Shown one piece after another: positions 36,701 through 42,060 of a stretch of 64,000 nt of DNA. Numbering within the stretch: the stretch's first letter is position 1; each line of letters starts with the position of its first letter. Below the pieces are notes generated by a model. The model was not told the DNA's origin. It searched no databases and saw only the letters and a list, made by a program, of their open reading frames with translations. The DNA lies in the NCBI GenBank assembly GCA_020635725.1, contig JACJZF010000008.1:1-64000 (forward strand), read 5' to 3'. Origin of the DNA: Flavobacteriales bacterium (GTDB lineage: Bacteria; Bacteroidota; Bacteroidia; Flavobacteriales_F; PHOS-HE28). Both the position numbers and the translations under genes were made by a program.

Positions 36701-36832
36701 TTCGGCTCCGCCTCTGGAGGCTACGTGAACACGGTGCTGGAACTGAACGGTGAATTCGCCACGGGCATGTACCTGGTGAACATCACCGCGGGCAGCACGG
36801 TGCATACCGAGCGACTGGTGATCCAGCCGTAA
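24752..36832 (+). CDS. Giant T9SS-exported surface protein with LamG and Ig-like repeats
   Basis: A 4026-residue protein. It has a signal peptide (cleavage near SGAIAQ) and a parallel beta-helix-like N-terminal region (about 35-640, many N-x-I/V-N-N and NNxI motifs). A first LamG/concanavalin-like domain starts near residue 732 (FDGVNDRVDC, TLEAWIYPTAW). It is followed by Ig/PKD-like modules with recurring TWTGPxGF motifs and by an unnamed block starting DGCNDMYD. Spacer domains then include a CUB-like segment (30.7-31.0 kb), and a second copy of the whole LamG-to-Ig set runs from about 2319 to 3193. Next come a jelly-roll-like segment, a thrombospondin-3-like DTDGDGIADCSDNCP, a fibronectin-like region and a type A T9SS sorting domain (LTMYPNPNRGDQLFINL to the end). 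Export across the outer membrane and cell-surface attachment follow from the sorting domain. The role is probably adhesion or polysaccharide binding. Confidence 0.92.
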   Translation: MNLTTFLHRIRTRGVIRAALPALLFTMASGAIAQSVTVSGATAGNGTYSTLGAAFTAINAGTQTGTDNIVVEILASTVEAGPCVLNTNTWGTLTVRPAVDGVTVSGATATGRGLVELNGADNVTINGDNPNSGGTNRNLTFTNTAVNTTTFTSVIRVATATGNLSADNNTITNCNLNGSATGRMINTATSTTASEATTFGVIIGPNGAIPPAAPTAITSVTGAMAASTTANAFTLNNCVINSCARGFGHIGVATTSSTGITVTNNIIGDQATDNTALNPPFTTPTSTVYIKGIVVQGATAVNITGNTLRNIMSYVATATNAVELTANIGATVNINNNSITTVGTNGSSTAAGIVVTAAAGPTCNVNGNTLRQILANSSVVGITLNYSGTATGSASNNRITRVNSRSTGGVRAAGIAVVSGSGWSLINNMIADVLNIGSASFSNSFNANGILLLAGNNHKVQHNSVSLYGASSSVGSNSINCLSISASTMTGIQIQNNVFSNTVTGGAATDAHVCVFMPFTASASMNCTINNNAYYTGTIANKSGIGFNGTTTYAAANVRSTLAAQQSFTQALGVATNDNASFFATTAAPFVSTTDLHVTGTPAELNNTGVSVGVAADIDGDFRTSPPDIGADEFTVAPCGAPVATAATQQNCGSSNFFINVTVTSLSGAPSVDIVSDYSGNPGAQLGVTTSGTYQIGPFASNSNVAVSVLHNGNHTCDASIGTYNYNCAFFGQNALDFDGVNDRVDCGNGATVSLPGTALTLEAWIYPTAWKASAFQGSIINKEGPNVGYMLRCGNNGQLSFALGNGSTIPECLSSTGALSLNTWQHVAATYDGVTMRIFRDGVQIGSLANTASTTNSATQLTIGDYAVTPGSRVFQGKIDEVRIWGVALPQAVLAANMNSEYCGNEADLRAYYRFNQGLENANNAAVTTLTDITANANTGTLVNFALNGTTSNWVPGKTGLTACVACAAAPTAGSISGASTACTVGTSPTLTLTGATSGLGISYQWSYGPVGSPFTNLLGTANTQSTAAIPLGAWEVAVTVTCAGFGSTNTSAFAFTRYQTPVATANYVTPACTGGALDLVGGSDVPGSTFAWTGPNAFTSAIQNPTVSASATLGMSGTYSVIATSNGCASTAATVAVTVGSSPSVSIDPPVVALCPSSSATLTLQTTANAPLSTVLSAVAGSAATVLATIPNPSGFALDNGATATSISDGCNDMYDTGNLLNTNLGTALPYTNGTITANAAWGTGGQYVTGMIGTAACGTAPAMFLMAADANGISSFSITGNNGADGGGTQNLYSFTVVGGGITYTALVKRVFGATDPSINHLVLIPGANAATQTMGTTTDDDQHNILNLAGVTRIYYALYSSASGGLINDVQTQAIAQALVNAIPTSLITWPGTVSWAPNGETTPVITVSVADTYTATATAGNGCVAQVSRTVTTASPLAGASFSPASPAYCAGGSVVLTATPTAGSPPYTYQWFDPSSNPAGTSQTQTANLPGVWTVDITDNCGVSVNGIASPAVVENPLPTASATSNTPCTGQALNFDGSSDIGTTFTWTGPAGFSSTLEDPSIASPTTANSGNYIFTAFSAAGCSSSPFTLPITVNIAPAVSTPTATPSTICTGGTSQLNVTAAISGYTMGSGGASFIDISATGTDVPGALGDDTEHNITMPSFTFNGTAYTNARIGTNGVFFFGSTTGDNALTETALPSGAHTAGNVFLAPWWDDLDVQTAPTIRTQTVGNKFIVQWNNMDHNNVALGTNGITFQIQMDLLTGAVHFLYSDVSFGNVTYDAGASATVGIQWANATGGAVQYSFDQALLTNGQVISFTPNQATVVWSPNTFLSNATISNPVATNVSTTTTYSVTASANGCTVVTPTVTLTVDPPPAADVTVVPDCENEAWNLSFDVTSAGSGSTVSFRYSVNGGAPVTVGPYTVGATIPDIGPYTANDHVNVALVHENNTACDVPYGDFWTTCPYIITCPTTLPLSHCYGNQDTRTFWFHTDTPGETVTVSFISGSMAPGDVIRAYSGTDNTGDPIDGVPSSEGNLTGFFLDLSGATGTSTGQDLFIEIDSDNSNSCADSQQATWLIEAECTAGCVDPSASITTVPDCANQQFSIDVEVLFAGDASTTTLEYTVNAGTPQLIPGLFDFDIQTIGPFSLGDQVQIRLLHETDAACDHNFGFFTVSPTSCPNDEPCDARPVTVNPDYTCTATTAGLMTGATLTTGITGACTGVVQDQWFRFVATAPTHRVQLGGTTTGLSYSLFAASSCAGPFTLVTSSGCNAGASVANMNGLSIGQTYYLRVSRTTTGTNAYTVCVSAPPAADIGQNALSFDGTDDRVNCGTASGIDITGNTITLEAWIYPTAWRTNSWQGNIINRELPGFGGYMLRCGANGSLSFNLGNGTNWMEVISATNALTLNTWQHVAGTYDGTTLRIYRDGVLLTPASTAGTALPIISATAAQPLTIGNWSQDNTRGFVGKIDEVRIWNTTLSQATLAANLNQQLCGGEVGLRAYYNFNQGVDGANNAGITTLPDVNGTNNTGTLVNFALNGPTSNWVQGKTGMLPCPPCAAAPVAGTISGTATVCSGVSHSLILSGATTGTGITYQWYYGPVGNATQNLLGTGLTQSTASIPAGSWELQVDVTCSGFGTASTPVFAFSKVQTPAVTASAGPACLGQPLALTGTNDVGTTLAWTGPNGFTSNQLSPTVSPSATFAMSGVYSLTATANGCTSPAASATVVVNESPIVTITPPVVMVCPSGSQTLTASTVATASLESVLSAINANSATLVASIPTPSGFTDGTSGNNIVDGCNDMYDGANFINSNLGTQLAYSNNTVISSAAMGSGGRYFTSVIGTNTCTTASATIFYWVGDINGVNTVSITGNLGADGGGSQNSTSFTVSANGVNYTVFCSRVFGAGDPSINHLFFIPQPNGASQTLGNTADENHVISGLAGSNRFYYMLFAGAAGVQYTDPQVTAIAQTFVNALPSATASYVWSPGGETTSSISVSTAGTYTVTATLNGCSAQASRIVTQAPPFTSVSVAPANPAFCAGGSVTLTATPDDGGLPYTYQWKRPDNSLAGTASTQAADVAGVWTVEVTDNCGTLVTQASATVVEQAVPTASASASTACTGYTLQLTGTTDIGTSYAWTGPNGFFSTLQNPTLGPLTAGMSGTYSFIASTATCSSAPGTVAVNVQASPTGVTANASQAAVCVGSQVNLTSSGSIIATALSQDFNGTPIGWTTTNNSTGGTPANAAWTLRPSGFNTGGSWNEVLTSNDASQFYLTNSDAQGSGSTANTVLTSPVFSLVGYSSATLAFFHYYRDIADAGDNGFVEVSTDGNTWTTLTTFTANTGTASAFAPGSVNLNAQAGQATVQVRFRYQGTWDWGWAVDNVIVSGQQPATFAWTSVPTGFTSSAQNPTGVTVSTTTTYTVTASSPNGCEAQASVTVTGNPLPTVDCGGPYGPYCVNDADVTLSGSPVGGTWSGTGVTAGGVFDPSAGTQTLTYSYTDGNGCSGSCQVTIAVLTADTDGDGIADCSDNCPNLFGQIGDACDAGPSFVLGQIDGNCTCIGVSCTTNIDVVFQPDGISNIGWELRTQGTDLLVQSGSGVYPASPGYNLATCLPDGCYYLVVTDDGGDGIAGGGYQLRLNSGARLIDNLRDAFGNGGFTTGSVSQLANGEGFCLPLGQDRLIFTSCDKLDWKTSPCDGEYVVANDNAAVTAQYGVSNATSGYQMWWFDPNGGYSFKRFQSHSTTNGLPASATRACHFRINGWSGNQLAQGVLYNVKVRGRVNGSFLPWGPACRLMLDNAAAQCPRTKLMDIPYNQFLSCGQMRDVGATVYVHARPVRRMNSACSWVNANRYQFRFRIPAENFVLVKSASTYFVNTTGLACGKTYEVDVRASFDNGATWCAAGGAGLNDPAWGDVCLLTTTNCLTGGGQSIALQGNGVNGALTMYPNPNRGDQLFINLTQVEEGVSTVSVDIYDGFGKRVAARTIAVQSFGSASGGYVNTVLELNGEFATGMYLVNITAGSTVHTERLVIQP
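26945..29580 (+). repeat. Internal duplication of the giant protein gene, unit 1
   Basis: It encodes LamG, Ig-like, DGCNDMYD-block and Ig-like modules in the same order as unit 2 at 31707-34330. Matching landmarks are TLEAWIYPTAW, ISYQW versus ITYQW, PPVVxxCPS, DGCNDMYD, GADGGGxQN, DPSINHL and PYTYQW. Confidence 0.85.
31707..34330 (+). repeat. Internal duplication of the giant protein gene, unit 2
   Basis: Second copy of the roughly 875-residue set, separated from unit 1 by about 2.1 kb of unrelated modules. Nucleotide identity is patchy: exact short matches such as the coding sequence for DGCNDMYD, but diverged elsewhere. This suggests an old duplication. Confidence 0.85.
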
Positions 36833-36850
36833 GGCGAAACGCGATGAAAG

Positions 36851-36884
36851 GAGGGGCGTCCGCATGGACGCCCCTCTTTCTTTT
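36851..36884 (+). terminator. Rho-independent terminator of the giant protein gene
   Basis: An 11-bp perfect stem (GAGGGGCGTCC / GGACGCCCCTC, loop GCAT) is followed directly by TTTCTTTT, starting 18 bases after the stop. Confidence 0.95.
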
Positions 36885-36913
36885 CAAGCTGACCTGCTGG
36901 CGCTACGCGGAAC

Positions 36914-37867
36914 TCAGAGCGATCGATCGAGCGCGCGCTGGATCCGCGTGTTCACATCATCGGTGGCAGCAGGCACGAATCGCTCACCCGTGATCCGCTC
37001 GTACAACTCGACGTACCGATCGGTGACGCTCTGCACGAACGCGTCGTCCATGGCGGGCACCTGCTGCCCTTCCTTTCCCATGAAACCGCCCGCGATGAGC
37101 CATTCCCGCACGAACTCCTTGCTCAGCTGCTTCTGCCGCTCGCCACGCGCCTGGCGATCGGCGTAGCCTTCCGCATGGAAATAGCGCGAGCTGTCCGGCG
37201 TGTGCACTTCATCGATGAGCAGGATGCGGCCATCGGGGGCACGACCGAACTCGTATTTCGTGTCCACCAGCAGCAACCCGCGCTCCTCCGCCATGCGCGA
37301 ACCTTCGGCGAAGAGCGCCAGCGCATACCGGCGCATCGTGTCCCACTCCTCGTGCGTGCACAGGCCCCGCGCCAGGATCTCATCCGGGGTGATGTCCTCA
37401 TCGTGCCCCTCATCGGCCTTGGTGCTGGGCGTTATGATCGGCTCCGGCAAACGGTCGCTCTCCTTCAATCCGTCGGCCAGCTCGGCCCCGCAGAGCATGC
37501 GCTTGCCTTCGGCATAGGTGCGCCAAGCATGGCCGGCGAGGTATCCGCGCACCACCATCTCCACCTTCACCGTGTCGCAGGCGTGGCCGATGACCACGTT
37601 CGGATCAGGTTGCGCGGTGGCCCAGTTCGGAGCCACGTGGGCCGTGCGGCCGAGCATGTGCCAGCTGAGCTGGCTCAATACCTGTCCTTTGTGGGGGATG
37701 CCGCGCGGCAGCACCACGTCGAAGGCGCTGATGCGATCGCTGGCCACAAGGATGATGCGTCCATCGGTGAGCGTGTACACATCGCGCACCTTGCCCCGAT
37801 AGACCTTCTCGATCAAAGGATGCCTCAGTTCGGAGCGCATCAAGGTGCCGGGATTCAATGTGGTCAT
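36914..37867 (-). CDS. purC: Phosphoribosylaminoimidazole-succinocarboxamide synthase
   Basis: A 317-residue SAICAR synthetase. It joins CAIR and aspartate with ATP in purine synthesis. Family motifs are KVRDVY near the N terminus, VASDRISAFD, RGYLAGHAW, PEPIITPSTKADEGHDE, VDTKYEFG and DEVHTPDSSRY. The length fits the fungal/Bacteroidota-type enzyme (about 300 residues), which is longer than the roughly 240-residue E. coli form. ATG 37867 was chosen because the 34 codons upstream lack family similarity. It lies downstream of the phoH-like gene on the same strand with a 67-base gap. Confidence 0.95.
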   Translation of the reverse strand: MTTLNPGTLMRSELRHPLIEKVYRGKVRDVYTLTDGRIILVASDRISAFDVVLPRGIPHKGQVLSQLSWHMLGRTAHVAPNWATAQPDPNVVIGHACDTVKVEMVVRGYLAGHAWRTYAEGKRMLCGAELADGLKESDRLPEPIITPSTKADEGHDEDITPDEILARGLCTHEEWDTMRRYALALFAEGSRMAEERGLLLVDTKYEFGRAPDGRILLIDEVHTPDSSRYFHAEGYADRQARGERQKQLSKEFVREWLIAGGFMGKEGQQVPAMDDAFVQSVTDRYVELYERITGERFVPAATDDVNTRIQRALDRSL

Positions 37868-37934
37868 GACTGGTGGGTAGGAATGGCCGGATAGCGCATG
37901 GGGGGAACGGATGCCAGGATCGTCGACCGGACCA

Positions 37935-38888
37935 TCATTCCCCTTTCGATTCGCGCTCCTGGAACGCATGGAGCACGCGCGTGACCAGCTCGTGCCGGAT
38001 CACATCGCGCACATCGAGCTCGATGACACCGATGCCTTGCACTTGGCGCAGCATGTCCACTGCGGGCATGAGGCCGCTGGGCTGGTGGCCCGGGAGATCC
38101 ACCTGCGTGACATCGCCAGTGATGACGAACTTGGCGTTGCGCCCCATGCGCGTGAGGAACATCTTGATCTGCGGCAAGGTGGCGTTCTGCGCCTCATCGA
38201 GGATCACGAAGGCGTGGTCGAGCGTACGGCCGCGCATGAAGGCCAACGGCGCGATCTGGATCACCCCCTCCTCCAGATGGTCGGCCAGGCGCGAGGCGGG
38301 GATCATGTCCTTCAGCGCGTCGTAGAGCGGCTGCAGGTAGGGATCGAGCTTCTCGCGCAGGTCGCCGGGCAGGAAACCGAGGTTCTCCCCGGCCTCCACC
38401 GCCGGGCGCGTGAGGATGATGCGGCGCACCTGCCGTTCCTTGAGCGCGCGCACGGCCAGCGCCACTGCGGTGTAGGTCTTGCCGGTTCCTGCCGGGCCGA
38501 TGGCGAAGACCATGTCATTCTCGCGCACCGCCTCCACCAGCCGCTGCTGGTTGGGCGTACGTGCCTTCACCCGCAACCCTGAATTGCCGTACACCAGCAC
38601 GTCGTCCTCCCCTTCGCCCCCGTTGCGCGGCAGGTCGCCCCCGCCCATGATGTCGTCGAGCATCTTGCGCGGCAGCTCGTTGTAGCGCGCCACGTGCGCC
38701 ATCAGCTCGTTGAAGCGCTCCTCGAAGAGCGCGATGTCATCGGGCGCGCCATTCACCTTCAATGTATCGCCGCGCGCCACCAGGCTCAGCTTCGGGAAGA
38801 GCCCGCGGATGATGCGGAGGTTGGCGTCGTTCGCGCCGAGGATGTCCACGGGATCAACGCCCGTGATGGTGATCAGCTGCTCGCTCAA
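37935..38888 (-). CDS. PhoH-like ATPase (YbeZ type)
   Basis: A 317-residue cytoplasmic P-loop NTPase. An N-terminal KH-like region (about 1-110) precedes the PhoH domain with Walker A GPAGTGKT (131-138) and Walker B FVILDEAQNA; the TRPAVEAGENLGFLPGDL and GDVTQVDLP motifs are diagnostic. YbeZ-type PhoH proteins act with the RNase YbeY and are linked to RNA metabolism. The frame begins with TTG at 38888 (product MSEQLITITG); no in-frame ATG is close, so this is an unusual start. It shares its strand with purC, probably as one transcript. Confidence 0.92.
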   Translation of the reverse strand: MSEQLITITGVDPVDILGANDANLRIIRGLFPKLSLVARGDTLKVNGAPDDIALFEERFNELMAHVARYNELPRKMLDDIMGGGDLPRNGGEGEDDVLVYGNSGLRVKARTPNQQRLVEAVRENDMVFAIGPAGTGKTYTAVALAVRALKERQVRRIILTRPAVEAGENLGFLPGDLREKLDPYLQPLYDALKDMIPASRLADHLEEGVIQIAPLAFMRGRTLDHAFVILDEAQNATLPQIKMFLTRMGRNAKFVITGDVTQVDLPGHQPSGLMPAVDMLRQVQGIGVIELDVRDVIRHELVTRVLHAFQERESKGE

Positions 38889-38940
38889 GTGCCTGGTCTG
38901 TGGTGTTGAGATCTTTCCGGAATCGGGTCGGCGTGCCCTC

Positions 38941-38948
38941 TAGTTTTG
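38941..38948 (+). promoter_or_regulatory. -7 box of the SAM hydrolase gene
   Basis: TAGTTTTG matches TAnnTTTG perfectly and lies 21 bases before the ATG at 38970. No clear -33 TTG is seen at the usual distance. Confidence 0.65.
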
Positions 38949-38969
38949 ACCGCCCGAAGGTAGACTCGC

Positions 38970-39782
38970 ATGGCGATCATCACCCTCACCACCGACATGG
39001 GCCTGAAGGACCACTACGTGGCCATGGTGAAGGGCACGATCCTGAGCCAGGAGCCCACGGCCACCATCGTGGACATCACCCATGAAGTGCGTCCCTTCCA
39101 CACGGCCATGGCCGCCTATGTGCTGCGCAACGCGTACAGCGCCTTCCCGCCCGGCACCATCCATGTGGTGGGCGTGAACCCCGAGGCCGACCGCTTCACC
39201 GTGCACGTGGTGGCGCAGCATGGCGGGCACTATTTCATCGGAGCCGACAACGGCATCTTCCCGCTCATGTTCGAAGGCATGCCCGAGCAGGCCTTCGAGA
39301 TCACCATGAAGCTCGATGACGACCATGCCGCCTTCCCCACGCGCACGGTTTTCGCCAAAGCCGCCTGCCACCTGGCCCGCGGCGGCAAGCCCGACACGAT
39401 CGGCCGGCCGATGAAGGCCCTGCGCGAACTCTATAACCTGAAGCCCACCGTGACCCAGGACGCCATCGTGGGCCGCGTGGTGTACGTGGATCATTACGGC
39501 AACGTGATGACCAATGTGCGGCGCGCCCTCTTCGACGAGCTGCACGCCGGTCGGACCTTCCGGATCCACTTCGGCCATTCCGCCGACGACCTCACACGCA
39601 TCCACAGCACCTACGGCGATGTGCCCAACGGCGTCTGCCTCGCCTTTTTCAACGCCAGCGGCCACTTGGAGATCGCCGTGAACAAAGGCGTGGAGGGCAG
39701 CGGCGGCGGGGCATCGCGCCTGCTCGGGCTGGAAGAGAACGACGCGGTGCGCATCGAGTTCCTCGAACGCCGGAAAGCATGA
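38970..39782 (+). CDS. S-adenosylmethionine hydrolase (DUF62/SAM hydroxide adenosyltransferase)
   Basis: A 270-residue cytoplasmic protein with the DUF62 signature. N-terminal LTTDMGLKDHYVAMVKG supplies the conserved Asp. Further motifs are DITHEVRPFH, VVGVNPEA, FIGADNGIFP, GRVVYVDHYGNVMTN and a C-terminal NASGHLEIAVNKG. Family enzymes use water to split SAM to adenosine and methionine; halide-using relatives carry extra loops not obvious here. The ABM gene overlaps its stop by 4 bases. Confidence 0.92.
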   Translation: MAIITLTTDMGLKDHYVAMVKGTILSQEPTATIVDITHEVRPFHTAMAAYVLRNAYSAFPPGTIHVVGVNPEADRFTVHVVAQHGGHYFIGADNGIFPLMFEGMPEQAFEITMKLDDDHAAFPTRTVFAKAACHLARGGKPDTIGRPMKALRELYNLKPTVTQDAIVGRVVYVDHYGNVMTNVRRALFDELHAGRTFRIHFGHSADDLTRIHSTYGDVPNGVCLAFFNASGHLEIAVNKGVEGSGGGASRLLGLEENDAVRIEFLERRKA

Positions 39783-40075
39783 TCGTGCGCGTGGTGAAGA
39801 TGACCTTCGCGCCGGAGCACGTGGCGCGTTTCCAGGCGCTCTTTGAGGCGTGGAGGCCCCGCATCCGGTCCTTTCCGGGTTGCCGCCACCTCGAATTGCT
39901 TCATGACGTAGCCGACCCGCGCATCTTCTTCACCTACAGCCATTGGGATGATGCCCAGTGCCTGGAGCACTACCGGACCAGCGCTGTTTTCAGTGAGGTA
40001 TGGCCCACCGTGAAGCCCCTGTTCGCCGCGCCCACAGAGGCATGGACCCTGGACCGGGAGCACCTGCTGCCCTGA
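39779..40075 (+). CDS. Antibiotic biosynthesis monooxygenase (ABM) domain protein
   Basis: A 98-residue single-domain protein with the ferredoxin-like ABM fold: strand MIVRVVKMTF, helix AFEAW-like (FQALFEAWRPRIRSFPGC), strand HLELLHDV, and FFTYSHWDDAQCLEHYRTS. Such proteins are usually dimers that act in quinone or haem degradation or in unknown small-molecule oxidation. Translationally coupled to the SAM hydrolase gene. Confidence 0.85.
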   Translation: MIVRVVKMTFAPEHVARFQALFEAWRPRIRSFPGCRHLELLHDVADPRIFFTYSHWDDAQCLEHYRTSAVFSEVWPTVKPLFAAPTEAWTLDREHLLP

Positions 40076-40125
40076 ACGCGGCCGCTTTGCACGATCTTCG
40101 CATGCGGCCCTACCGCATCGCCCCT

Positions 40126-40998
40126 ATGAACAAGTCCTTCCTGCTCCCCCTGCTGCTCACCCCGTGCCTGGCCACTGCCCAGCGCAGCGCGGAGGAGCAT
40201 CTCGCCGAGGCCCGCGAGGCCTACCGTGCCGATACGCTCGAACTGGCCCTGGCCCACGCCGACAGCGCGCTGCAGCTCGATGCCGACCTCGACGGCGCGC
40301 TGAAGTTCCGCGGCGACATCAAGCAACGGCAGCGCAACTTCCACGGCGCGCTGATGGATTACGCCAAGGCCGAGAAGCAGGACCCCGATGACGCCCGCCT
40401 CTATGTGAGCCGCTCGGCCGTGCACATCAGCCAGGGGCACCTGAAGGAAGCCGTGGCCGACTGCGACCGCGCGCTGAAGATCGACCCGAACGATGCGGAT
40501 GCGCTGTACAACCGCGCCTGCGCCGATTACATGGGCCGCAACAACGATGGCGCCATGCGTAGCCTGAACCGGGCGCTGGAGCTCAAGGGCGAGCACGCCG
40601 AGGCGCTTTTCCTGCGTGGCGTGGTACGAGGGGAGCAATACAAAGAAGCCGCCGGCATCGCCGACTTGAAGGCGGCCATGGCCCTGAACCCGAACATCCC
40701 CGGTGGCTGGATGAGCCTAGGCGTGCTGCAATTCGAGAACGGCGAGTACGAGAATGCCGTGCAGACCTTCACCCGGGTGATGGATGCGAAGGACGATGAA
40801 CTGATGGTGGCCCTGTACTACCGCGCCGACAGCTACTACCACCTGAAGCAGAAGGACAATGCCTGCATCGACTTCAGGCGCTGCGGGCGCATGGGCGACA
40901 AGGACGCGCAATTCGTGGTGCGCAGCTACTGCCAGACCGACGCGGAGACGATCCCGAAGAAGCCCCGGAAGCAGCGCAACACGGTCATCGAGTTCTGA
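40126..40998 (+). CDS. Secreted TPR protein
   Basis: A 290-residue product with a signal peptide (MNKSFLLPLLLTPCLATAQ), then about six tetratricopeptide repeats (for example GALMDYAKAEKQDPDDARLY, EAVADCDRALKIDPNDADAL, NAVQTFTRVMDAKDDELMVA), a Cys-containing last repeat and a basic tail (PKKPRKQRNTVIEF). TPR arrays mediate protein contacts; in Bacteroidota such periplasmic proteins often belong to envelope assemblies. An in-frame ATG at 40102 is possible, but 40126 places the signal peptide at the very N terminus. Confidence 0.85.
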   Translation: MNKSFLLPLLLTPCLATAQRSAEEHLAEAREAYRADTLELALAHADSALQLDADLDGALKFRGDIKQRQRNFHGALMDYAKAEKQDPDDARLYVSRSAVHISQGHLKEAVADCDRALKIDPNDADALYNRACADYMGRNNDGAMRSLNRALELKGEHAEALFLRGVVRGEQYKEAAGIADLKAAMALNPNIPGGWMSLGVLQFENGEYENAVQTFTRVMDAKDDELMVALYYRADSYYHLKQKDNACIDFRRCGRMGDKDAQFVVRSYCQTDAETIPKKPRKQRNTVIEF

Positions 40999-41106
40999 CG
41001 GGGGTTGAAGGGTGCAGGTTGATGCGGGTTGGGTGCTGACCGCCCCACGAACGACGAACTAGCCCGTTCGCTCAAGCACCGGTTCAGTCCCCTGCGAGTC
41101 GCCCGC

Positions 41107-41114
41107 TATCTTGG
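41107..41114 (+). promoter_or_regulatory. -7 box of the gldF operon
   Basis: TATCTTGG (one mismatch to TAnnTTTG), 15 bases before the gldF ATG, giving a leader of about 10 bases. Confidence 0.6.
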
Positions 41115-41129
41115 CCGCCGTCAAACGGC

Positions 41130-42059
41130 ATGCTAGCGCTCATCCGGAAAGAGGTCCGCGGATTCCTCGGCTCGCTCATCGGCCACATCGTCATCGCGGT
41201 GTTCCTGCTGCTCACGGGGCTCTTCCTGTGGGTCTTCCCGGATAACATCCTCGACAGCGGCTTCGCTGACCTCGGCCCCCTGTTCTACATCGCGCCGTGG
41301 GTCTTCCTTTTCCTGGTGCCGGCCGTCACCATGCGCAGCTTCAGCGAGGAGCGCCGCACCGGCACCATCGAGGTGCTGCTCACCAAGCCGCTGAGCGAAG
41401 CGCAGATCGTGCTGGCGAAGTACAGTGCCGCGGTGATCCTGGTGGCGTTGTCCCTGCTGCCCACCTTGGTGTATGTGTGGTCTGTGGATCAGCTCAGCAC
41501 GGCCGTCACCGCCGTGCCGGCCAGCGCGGTGAAGTGGCGCGGATACATGGTGCAGGGCACAACGGTGCTCGCGGCGGTGCTGGGCGGCTGGTGGCTCTAC
41601 CGGCGCGGCAAGGCCCACGGCTGGAATACGACAGGCTGGGCGGTGCGCACGGTGCTCCTCATCGCGGCGGTGATCAGCCTGCGCATGCTCATTCATTGGA
41701 TGCTCTTCATCGGCGGGGTGGATGCCGGCGCGACTTGGGGCTCCTACATTGGGCTCTTCCTGCTGGCAGCCTGCTTCGCTTCCATCGGACTGCTCGCCTC
41801 AGCGCTCACCGATAGCCAGATCATCGCCTTCCTCATCGCCGTCTTCCTCTGCTTCTTCCTCTATATGGGCTTCGATCTCCTGGCCAGCTTCGATGCCCTC
41901 GGCGGATTGGAGGGGCCGATCAAATCCATCGGCATACAGCAGCACTACCAGAGCCTTGGCCGCGGCGTGCTCGACCTGAACGATGTGCTCTACCACCTCG
42001 GCGTGATCGCCATCTTCCTCTTGCTCACGCGCGCCGCGCTCCAAAGCCGCACCTGGTGA
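41130..42059 (+). CDS. gldF: Gliding-associated ABC transporter permease GldF, with extra two-helix segment
   Basis: A 309-residue inner-membrane protein of the ABC-2 permease type. The N-terminal half (LFLWVFPDNILDSGFADL, APWVFLFLVPAVTMRSFSEE, GTIEVLLTKPLSEAQIVLAKY) and C-terminal half (ATWGSYIGLF, SQIIAFLIAVFLCFFLYMGF, IGIQQHYQSLGRGVLDLNDV) match the GldF family. GldF proteins are usually near 240 residues, as I recall; here about 70 residues (124-196) with two more hydrophobic segments are present in the periplasmic-loop region. The partner ATPase (GldA) is not in the window. gldG follows after 1 base. Confidence 0.9.
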   Translation: MLALIRKEVRGFLGSLIGHIVIAVFLLLTGLFLWVFPDNILDSGFADLGPLFYIAPWVFLFLVPAVTMRSFSEERRTGTIEVLLTKPLSEAQIVLAKYSAAVILVALSLLPTLVYVWSVDQLSTAVTAVPASAVKWRGYMVQGTTVLAAVLGGWWLYRRGKAHGWNTTGWAVRTVLLIAAVISLRMLIHWMLFIGGVDAGATWGSYIGLFLLAACFASIGLLASALTDSQIIAFLIAVFLCFFLYMGFDLLASFDALGGLEGPIKSIGIQQHYQSLGRGVLDLNDVLYHLGVIAIFLLLTRAALQSRTW

Positions 42060-42060
42060 C

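Noticed and set aside
40103..40125. Earlier start for the TPR protein (40102)
   Set aside because: In frame and possible, but it would put eight residues before the signal peptide's positive end; 40126 fits better.
41499..41718. Frameshift or assembly error in gldF
   Set aside because: Frame is continuous on both sides, the inserted part is composed of sensible transmembrane helices, and the family C terminus follows intact.
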